This document shows, one piece after another, positions 8,468-15,795 of a stretch of DNA of 15,795 bases; the stretch's first letter is position 1, and each line of letters starts with the position of its first letter. The stretch is from contig RXOD01005120.1 in NCBI GenBank assembly GCA_005223375.1, positions 1 through 15,795 of the forward strand, given 5' to 3'. Position numbers and translations under genes: made by a program. The notes under the pieces were generated by a model that was not told where the DNA came from, made no database searches, and saw nothing but the letters and a program-made list of their open reading frames with translations. The DNA is from Amoebophrya sp. AT5.2. Taxonomy: Eukaryota; Sar; Dinophyceae; Syndiniales; Amoebophryaceae.

Positions 8468-11160
8468 CACCGCTGGTCCCAGTATAGCTGGAAATCCTGC
8501 TTGCCCCCGCGGCTGCGGGCCAGTGCTTGCTGCTTTGCGCGGTTGCGAAGTTTCTCTGCGTTTCGCCTGGCGAAGCGGGACGGCTTGTTGTTCCCCCCTT
8601 CGCTGTCGGAGGAGCTGTGTCGTGCGGCGTGCATTTTGAAAAGCTTGCCGCGTTCGGGGAACCGCTTCGCGTAGTACCGCTCCGGAAGGTAGTCGTTGTC
8701 GGGGCGGGCGTGGCTCGGGAGGTGGGCGAGCTCGGCCTCCAGCCACGACAGCAGGTACATGTGGTAGCGAGGCACCACGAGACTGCGCGTCGGGTAGGGC
8801 GCAGTAGAAGTGGGGGGCTTGGGTTTGATGGCCGCGGGTGCAGCGTTTGCAGGATCGTGATCTTTGTTCTTGTGCTCGTTCAGCGATGTTGACGTTCGCC
8901 CAAAGGCCCCGGTGCTGTTCTGCAGAGCTGTACGACTATGGGACGCCGTTCCGAACACACTCCCGGCACCGCCGCGGCCAAAAACCGACTCGCCGTTTTT
9001 GAAAGTGGCAGCAGTTCCACGACCCGCTGCAGCCTTTTTCTTACTCTGGCCGAAGTCAGGCTCGAGCCACGGCGCCCGAAGCCAGGTTCGCCCGATGGGG
9101 CCAAAGATGCTGCTCTCCATCGGTCCCCCGCCGCCGGAACCCCTGCCATTCAATCCGGGCTTCCGCGAATGTGCATCATGCAGTAATTTTCGCATGTTAG
9201 CATCCTCCAGCAGTTTGTCCAGCGGAACTACTTCGCCTGTTTTCAGCACTGCGTCGAAACGAGGCTTCTTGTCGCGAAAAGAAGTAGAGAAAGAGCTCGC
9301 AGAAGCACCCCTGATCCGGAAGTCTTCAACACCCGCTGCACTCAGTGTTTCCATATAGCCCTCGCTCTTGAATCTTGACACCACCGCCTGGAGGGCCGCA
9401 CGGGGCGAGCGGGTCTGCGGAATGGTCTCAGCCGTTCGCGGTGAAGACGGACTTTTGGCGCTGTCCACGACGTTCGTGTCCTTTTCTCTGCAGCTCGATG
9501 AAAATGTTGCCACCTCCACCGCGGCCGAGGCGGTGCCGGTGTTCTGAGCACAGGGGGCTGCAGCTCCAGTAGTACCTGCTCCGCTGCTAGTGTCACAGCA
9601 TCTCCTAGATGCCTGGAGGTCCGACAAGAGCCTGGAGTGGACGTCTGTTATCCGCTTACTTGTGTCCGTCCCGATTTCCTCACTTTTGAAAAGTGTTCTG
9701 CTTCGCTGATGCATCACCCTGTACATAACCAAATCGTTCTTTGCAATCGAGGCCGCGGCGAGGTCATCGTGATAATGTTGATCGTTGTCAGCAGTGTCGT
9801 CAGCCACCGCGCCATCGTGTTTCTGTTTCAATTTCGCCTCTAGCTCTCCCGTCACGCTCTTCACCGTGCCTTCCGCGTCTTCCAAGAGGGTTGTCATAGC
9901 GTCCAAGTCTTTTTTCACTGCCTTGTTAAGCTCGGCTCTGGTCATTTTCGACGCCTCCTCTTCCAGAGCGACGGCGTTACTGCTCTCTGCGCTGGCATCT
10001 TTCCTTGGCCGTTTCACGACCGGGTCGCCGCCTTGCTCCTCGTCTGCCGCTTTCTTTTGCAGCCACTGCATCCGGACAAGCGTCCTCGAAGCCAGTCCTT
10101 GGACTTGCAGCATGACCTCCATCACAGCTTCAGGGCTCGTTGCGTACTCCGCCGAAGGAGTATCCGTCTGATGCTCCCCGGTCGACGGCGCAAGAAGTGT
10201 CTCGCTGGCATTCACGGCCATTGTGTCGGAGGTGGGCGGCGCCGTCGTTGTTTCAACAGCTGCAACACCGGCCAGCGGCGGAACCAGATTCTGCGACAGA
10301 CCGCCGTCTTTTCTGCGGATCCAGGCGCTACAGACTCCCCCGTCTTCCTCCTCCTCGTCGTCCCTTCTACTTCTCTTAACGCTGAACGCCAACGCTGGCG
10401 GCGGGGGAACTACTACGTGAGGGGCGTCCGCGATTGCGTTTGCTGTGCGTTGTTCAGGTCCCGACAGCTCTTGCATGATCGCCCATTCTAGTTCTGCCTC
10501 CTGCAACCGCTGTTCGGCCTCGGCGATGCTCTTCCGGAGGATAGTGTGCTGAAGGTCGCGGTGCATTTCCTGGATAGTGTGCTGAAGGTATTGCTGTTCG
10601 TCCTCCAGCTGATCATAGAGGTAGTCGTCGAGCTCGTCCACGTCCGAAAAAAAGTCCTCGCCAGCGTAGACGGTTTCCACCTCCGAGTCAAAAGGATCTT
10701 GCCAGCCGCCCACGTAGCTGTCCGGCGCGTCGTAAAAATGGTGGTCGAGGACGTGTGGGTCGTGAGTGTGATACCGGTGCGGGTAGTTGTTCATCTCCCG
10801 CCCCCGACTGTAGCTCGACGGCGCTCCGAAAACATTGAGTGTCTGCAGCAACTCCCCGCAAACCGCGGCCCGCTCGGCGGAACTCAAATGCGCGGCCGGA
10901 GTATGGTGGTGGCGCGGAAGTAGATCCAAGTCGTGTGAGCAGTGTGCATGTGGTGCAGCTGAGGATGGAAGCATCGGGGGCAAAAATCCGGCCCATCGGC
11001 CAACACCCCAACACGAGCCTGCGGCTTGTTTCCCATGGTTGTACTCCTCCGCGGTCCCGAACCCCTCCAGCCGATGGAGGTATAGGAGAATGCGGTCGAT
11101 AAACGGCAGCCAGTGCTTCCGATGATCCTCCGCCACCGACTCGTACAGGTTCAGTCTCCC
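8468..11160 (-). CDS. Second visible exon of the large gene: low-complexity tail with FG cluster
   Basis: About 897 codons, open throughout, with no recognised catalytic domain. It begins with a helical segment (GRLNLYESVAEDHRKHWLPF, then DRILLYLHRLEG). A His/Tyr/Asp-rich stretch follows, then an acidic section (FFSDVDELDDYLYDQLEDEQQ) with predicted coiled-coil character that includes a duplicated HTI motif. Long Ala/Ser/Thr/Glu-rich linkers come next. Around nt 8885-9120 five FG dipeptides occur within about 75 residues (SIFGP, DFGQ, SVFGR, SVFGT, GAFGR). The end is basic (FARRNAEKLRNRAKQQALARSRGGK). The frame runs into TG|GTAAGTT at 8468/8467, a near-consensus donor immediately before the in-frame TAA at 8464. 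No ATG lies close to the frame opening, which fits an internal exon. It could instead be a separate gene with an unseen first exon. Confidence 0.7.
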
Positions 11161-11503
11161 CTTCGCCACAATCCGCGGCTCCTCCAGCTCTTTCTCCTCC
11201 GTTTCGTTACAGGGGTGGAAAAGCAAAACCCATTTTTGGTGCCGATTCAGATTTTATTTGACGCCACGCTTTGCCCGATTCTAAGTTTTTTCCCCCGCGG
11301 TCGGAGCATTGAGATACTAAAGTAACTTTACCATTATACAAGATGATATACGGGACAAAACGCGAGACAATACAGGCCGCCTCATGTTGGGCACACCGTG
11401 CGAGACACCATAGCTACCCGAGGGCCGCCTCGCCCCACATCATTTCCACTGTGAGAGCCATCTACGGGCTTCTCGCCTTCGCAACGAACCGCGGCTTCTC
11501 CAG
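11155..11503. repeat. 33-bp imperfect direct repeat bracketing an intron (LExPRxVAKxR copies)
   Basis: The copies are 11471-11503 and 11155-11187, with 28 of 33 positions identical. On the minus strand both encode LE(K/E)PR(F/I)VAK(A/G)R in the open frames on either side of the intron. Confidence 0.85.
11161..11476 (-). other. Predicted 316-nt GC-AG intron flanked by a 33-bp imperfect direct repeat
   Basis: The upstream frame ends in LEKPRFVAKARSP-stop. The next long frame opens with LEEPRIVAKGRLNL. The two 33-bp segments (11471-11503 and 11155-11187) match at 28 positions. Cutting both at the same place gives AAG|GCGAGA as donor and GCGAAG|GGGAGA as acceptor, phase 0 on both sides, so the peptide reads ...RFVAK-GRLNL... 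No GT donor in the repeat gives an equally clean join. The interval contains several stops in all minus frames and an AATAAA near 11255. A gene end here is therefore a possible alternative, but the downstream frame has no early ATG, which argues against it. Confidence 0.55.
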
Positions 11504-14500
11504 CCGCGCCAGCAGCGAAAAAATATAAACTCCTCCTGAACGAAATAAAATCAAATGCAAATGGGTAGGTGAAATCCACAACCCCTCCCCAATTTCGAAC
11601 TTGTGTTCCGCGTCTTTTAGCAGTTGTTCGGCTTTCTGCACCCCCGCGTTCTGCTCCTTCGACTTTTTCGCGAACACCACCGCGTTTTCCTGCGTCAGCC
11701 GCACGATGCGGTTTCGCTCCGCAGCCAGCCCGCAGCAGATTTTGTGACGGTGGTCCAGCGCGTCGCGGAGCTCCTTCTTCTTCCGCTGGCTGGCCCACAC
11801 GGTGTCGGCGAGCAAGTACTTATCGCGCAAGTCGTCGCAATGGACGCACGCGAGAAGCGCGATCTCCATCGTGCGGTACTTAAACCACGAGTAGGGCACC
11901 ACCTCCGACGTGGTGGTCGGGGCATTTGCGCTCGCCCCAGAAGTCGTGTGCTGGTCGGTAGACGAGGTGGTGGAAAGATTGTGAACAGCTCCTAAGGCCG
12001 CTGCCGCTGCCTGCTTGTTCGGCTTGCTCCGCTGATGTCCTCTTCTATTTCCCTTCGAGGTGGTTTCGGTTTGCACCTTTTCCACAAGCTTGATCTTACT
12101 TTTGTTTGCAGTGCTTTGCAGGACCTCTCTCGCCATTTCGCGGCAGGTTAAAGCCGCGACCCGCGCCAAGCGCGCGAAAAACTGGGAGCGGACCCTTGAC
12201 GACAACGAGTTGTTTTCGGCGTCCACCTTCAGGACACGGTAGCCCGTCAAAGACATCGCCAGACTGAGGCACTGGTCGGGGGACAGACTCGAGTTCCAAA
12301 CCTTCAGACAGGACCTTGAGGAGGAGGACGCAGTTGCTGGCGTCGTGGCCGCGAGGGTTGTAGATGCTGGAGGTGGAGGCTCAGCAAGGGGAATGGAGAC
12401 AGACTTGATCCCGCCCGCGCCGTCGGGGGCGCATGCAACAACAACAGGAGGCCCGCCTTTCTTCGTACAGCTGGTGTCTCGGTCCTTAATATTGCCCTTA
12501 GAAGTTGTGCTTGTGGCCGTCGCTTTGTTCTTGCTGCTGCTGGCACCCCCTTCGGCTCGGCTCGCTCCGTGGGCACCAGCTCCTCCACCTCGCAGTTGCT
12601 GCACTGGGTTCAATCCAGCATGCCGGAACATGGTGAGGACTACGTCCGACGTGTCCACCCCTCCGTGGTCAAGCACAGACGCCAGCATCAAATGAAAGTC
12701 CATCGGCGTTGTTGATAGCGAACTTTGACTCCCTTTCTCGCATTTCCACGTTGCGCTGTGGCCGTAGTAGCGCGGATTTAGAGCCGCCTCCTGCGCCGCC
12801 TCCAGGTAGCTCAATACGTACAGCGGCACGTCAGCCTGCTGGGTCTCAGTCGACGTTGTGTTGCTGCGCGCGTCCAGAATTTCGCTCGCGAAACCGCCGT
12901 CCGCTTGCGGGTCCCCGTCGGTTGATGTCGTGGAATTCAACAGTTTCATGTTGAAAACCCGCTTCCCGAGGTCGAGCAGGATTCCGCGCGCGCCCGCGCT
13001 GTTCTTCAGGCTCAGCACGTTGAAATCTACCGCGAAGAACAGGCTGTCGAGCTGCAGCTGCGGTCCCGTGAGGAAGTGGGTGTGCAACTGCGCTTTTACC
13101 GTGGATACCCGCTGCAGGAAGAGCGAAGACAGACTGTTCGCGAGACCCACGAGCGGCTGCAGGCACTGAAGCTGCTTCTCGCGAAGGGCGGCTTCGCATG
13201 CGTCCACCTTCTGTTTCAACACGAGAGCCTCCTCGGCCGGGTTCATCTCCGGTTTACGTCCGCTGCCCGTCATCCTTCCGTAGTTTCCGGGCCGCGTATT
13301 GACGATCTCCAGGTGTGACGAAAAACGACCCCCCGGAGTAGTGGCCGCAAGATCCCCCAGCACCCCCGCCGTGAGGTTTCCCTCCCCGCAGGCGGCCGCC
13401 AGGCGTTGTGAGAAGAACAGCTTCTGCAGCTCGTAGTAGGCCAGGTGGCAGGGGTCGGGGCGGCCCCCAAAGTGCTTCCGCAAAAAAGTCGCCAACTGCG
13501 AAAAGAAGTCGCACACCTCCACCACCGCGAACGGGGTCCCGTCGGCAATCGCCGCCTCCAGCAGAGAAGCCGGTAGAGGTCTGAGCTCACCGCTCTCGAA
13601 GAGCTCGGCCTCGCAGTTTTCTCGCAGGAAGGACACGAAAGTGTCCTTGTGCCGGTCCTCGTTGGGAATTACCGCTGCCGCAAAGCACCGCAGCCGCGTG
13701 GTGTAACAGTTGCTCGGTTCCCAAGCGTGATCCAGAAGTGCCTGCTGTGCGCAGCTGAACGATTCGTGAGGTTTTTCTCCAAGCACTTTCAGGACAAAAT
13801 AACCGCGCTCGACGAAAAGATCCGCCGCTAGCTCCGGCCACCCCAGCAGCTTGTTGGCCTGCGCTGCAATTTCCCCAAGATGGTGCGCTGCGAGCAGGTC
13901 GTTGTCGTGGACGAGGTGGTCTAGCTCGCCTCCCTCTCCTCGTTTTCTTGCGGCTTTAGTTGTTCCTTCGTTCATCTTTGTCAAGACCGACGCCTTCACC
14001 CGCTCGGCGTGGCGGAAAGTCGTGCACGGGCGGCGCAGTAATTCGGGGAGCGAGGTCATTCCTTGTCCCACTTTCGTTCGGTCCATCCGCTGCAGTTCGA
14101 TGAATATGCGGCACAGGAACGGCGTCGGACCGGCGACCCCCGGGGCCATCGCCCCGACACCGGAACTACACAGGAAGTTGTTCCCAACATTCGCGGTTTT
14201 CTGCAGCAGCACCATCAGATTCGTCAACGCCTTGGAGAACTGTTTTCCGGCGAGCTGCAGCAGCTCCGCTTTTTGAACAGAAGGCCCGAAGGCAATGGCC
14301 GTGTGCTCGATTTCGCAGGCCGCCCGCCAGTAGTTCCGCACGCGCTCTTCCACGGGGACGCGGAACTCGCCGAGCAGGTTCGCAAAGTCGCCGGCGTACT
14401 CAACATCAGAAACAACACCCGCGCCACCGCGTATCGTGAGCTCCATCTGGCAAACCGCCGCGTCCGCGGTTTTTCCGTTGATCAAGTACAGGTCCCGCGC

Positions 14501-15559
14501 CTTCGCGAATTTTTCCTCCACCTGAAACCGCCGCGCGTCCTCGAGGCACCGCTTTTCATCAATCGCGAACCCGTCCGCATAACAGCGGAAATCCCGCTCG
14601 GAGTTCAAGGACAGCAAGTACGGCTGGACCCGCTTGATCTCCTGCACCGCGTCCATCATGAACGCCTTCAGTATCCGCACCCGACTCGCCGCGGCCTCGT
14701 CCGACGAGCCAACATGAACATCGTTGGAACAAGAGGAGGAACTACCCGAACCGGTGTCGGAGGACACTTCCTCGTACAGGATGAGTCGTTTCCGCGCCCG
14801 CGTCGCCGCCACGTAGAGAGACTTCAGCTCCATGGCGTACACCAGACTGGTCTTCTCCTGCTCCATCTTCTCCGTTTTGGCCAGCTTCGTCGCGACCGCA
14901 TGCGTTGAGTATGAGCTTTGGTGCTTGGCGGAGGTGGTCAAAACGCGCTCCGCAAGCTGGTCCAGCCAACGGAGGGTCTCCAGCCCGATCTCCTGACTCA
15001 TCTGGATCTGCGCGGGGGTCGTGGCCGCTGCAGATCCAGATCCGTACTGGCCGTTGGCAGTGGAAGTACTGGCCGTTGGCAACACGCTGCTCAAGCAGTT
15101 GTAGTTGTTCCCAACATCGCGGTCTACTGCTTCGAAATCGATGTTGGCCTCATGATCTTCATCCTCTTCGTCGCCTGCTGCGTCGCCCCCGAGGACCACA
15201 GACGATGGTGCTCCTGGTGGAATACGAAACGAAGAAGCAGATGAACCACCTCCCCCCGAATGCTGCTGCAACAGAACCTGGCGCCGCATGTGCCTTAGGA
15301 GGAAGCTCAGGTCGTTCTGGAGCGAGCTCACGATGTTCCAGCACAACACCTCGTCTCTCTCCAGTCCCTTCGCCTCCGCGCAGGTCATCACGGAGGATTC
15401 GTCGAAGAAGCGCAGCGCCGACTTCTTCTGCTCCGCGCTGCCCACGATCACGATCTGGTGCGGCGCCAGTTTCGCCTTCTTGTTTGTTGAAACCCCCAAG
15501 GTTTGTTTCGTGATGATTTCGACAAAAGCACGCGGGTCGATGTTTGTGACGAGTAACGG
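11477..15559 (-). CDS. SF1 (UvrD/Rep-type) helicase C-terminal part, TRANK1-like; first visible exon of a very large gene
   Basis: Open frame of about 1,361 codons with no in-frame stop. Near its start lies helicase motif V (TCAEAKGLERDEVL, nt 15344-15385). About 170 residues later comes motif VI (ELKSLYVAATRARKRLILY, about nt 14774-14830), whose TRAR arginines are the expected ATP-contacting residues. Between them is a Gly/Ser/acidic low-complexity insert of about 90 residues. After motif VI comes a long helical region with a TPR-like stretch (ARRFQVEEKFAKARDLYLI), then Ser/Thr-rich linkers and a Lys/Glu-rich coiled segment near the end. Motif order and the helical tail fit the TRANK1 group of UvrD-fold proteins, which is known-family knowledge recalled without a search. 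Walker A and motifs Ia-IV must lie beyond the right edge, so the gene is partial. The 5' limit is uncertain: an in-frame TAA sits at 15560-15562 and the first AG that could be an acceptor ends at 15479. The 3' end is placed at AAG|GCG (GC-AG intron). If read through, the frame stops at 11462. Helicase call strong; exon ends moderate. Confidence 0.8.
15001..15081. repeat. Inverted repeat and out-of-frame tandem repeat inside the helicase insert
   Basis: TCTGGATCTG (15001-15010) and CAGATCCAGA (15031-15040) form a perfect 10-bp stem. Directly after, GTACTGGCCGTTGGCA occurs at 15044-15059 and 15066-15081. The period of 22 bp is not a multiple of three, so the two copies are read in different frames (ANGQYG and LPTAST). 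Both lie in the low-complexity insert between helicase motifs V and VI. Confidence 0.8.
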
Positions 15560-15795
15560 TTAGAGGAACAAAAAATAGTGAGTGAGGGTCGTGGTCTGGT
15601 TTTGTCATCGGCGAGGCCTGGAGCAGATGGCGGCGATGCTGATCTGGTTTTGTCATCCGCCATCTGAAGCAATAGCTCGACATCAGATCCCTAGAGAAGG
15701 CAGGTAGAGGATGGGGCTAACAGGACTACAACTTCAGTGAGACTAGACCGGCTTGATCGGGGTACGGGTAGAGGTAGAGGAGTACTCCCAGACTA
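15560..15795. other. Probable intronic sequence upstream of the helicase exon
   Basis: All minus frames in continuity with the helicase frame are closed by the TAA at 15560-15562. On the minus strand a strong pyrimidine tract with a CTAAC element (about 15555-15575) faces the exon, as in an intron 3' end. However, no AG follows it until 15479. The stretch also holds the 15-bp direct repeat and hairpin listed separately. No coding segment is supported. Confidence 0.4.
15595..15666. repeat. 15-bp direct repeat, 48-bp period, with overlapping hairpin
   Basis: TCTGGTTTTGTCATC occurs at 15595-15609 and again at 15643-15657. A perfect 10-bp inverted repeat, CAGATGGCGG (15624-15633) and CCGCCATCTG (15657-15666), overlaps the second copy with a 23-nt spacer. 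Confidence 0.8.

Noticed and set aside
14063..14908. Plus-strand 281-codon open frame opposite the helicase exon
   Set aside because: Mirror of the GC-rich minus-strand exon. It lacks domain features, while the minus strand carries helicase motif VI.
7499..15248. Shared 16-mer AGAAGCAGATGAACCA at 7499-7514 and 15233-15248
   Set aside because: Only two copies with no extension on either side; a purine-rich 16-mer recurring by chance is plausible.
1..15795. Bacterial origin, operons, tRNA, rRNA or CRISPR array
   Set aside because: No cloverleaf or rRNA-like sequence and no regularly spaced repeat array was seen. Exon-intron structure and low-complexity proteins point to a eukaryote.

Overview
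The window looks like nuclear DNA of a eukaryotic microbe, most likely a dinoflagellate or close alveolate relative. I see no bacterial operon layout, no ribosome-binding-site pattern, and no rRNA, tRNA or CRISPR. All supported coding sequence is on the minus strand, and the two gene candidates run in the same direction. The open frames end in splice-donor-like sequence or in-frame stops and resume downstream. Some junctions are best explained by GC-AG or GA-AG introns with G after the acceptor AG, as reported for dinoflagellates. This assignment is an inference from style: no spliced-leader relic or marker gene was found.

Right and centre (about 15559 down to 4149, minus strand): one very large gene, 5' end outside the window. 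The first visible exon carries the end of a superfamily-1 (UvrD/Rep-type) helicase, with clear motifs V and VI and a low-complexity insert between them. A long alpha-helical region follows. This order resembles the TRANK1 (TPR and ankyrin repeat-containing protein 1) family. Five further exons can be joined in consistent phase. They encode a Ser/Ala/Gly-rich tail with a small FG-dipeptide cluster, basic patches, a coiled coil and a terminal alpha-helical domain ending at a TAA at 4149. The visible product is about 3,284 residues. Whether it is truly one transcript is an inference from phase and splice signals.

Left (about 2888 down to 1448, minus strand): a smaller GC-rich gene whose two best exons together resemble an RNase H-fold domain of the RVT_3 type. 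Its 5' part is unresolved. A further open frame lies in the same frame just beyond its stop codon.

The remaining sequence (1-1447, 2889-4148, 15560-15795) has no convincing coding content. It holds a long near-perfect palindrome and a few short repeats.

The main observation is that several predicted introns are bracketed by imperfect direct duplications of coding sequence. The two copies encode nearly the same peptide: LEKPRFVAKAR/LEEPRIVAKGR, VDSATDFTI twice, and LALE...REDR twice. Shorter direct repeats bracket two more introns. This suggests recurrent intron gain by duplication or by introner-like insertion.
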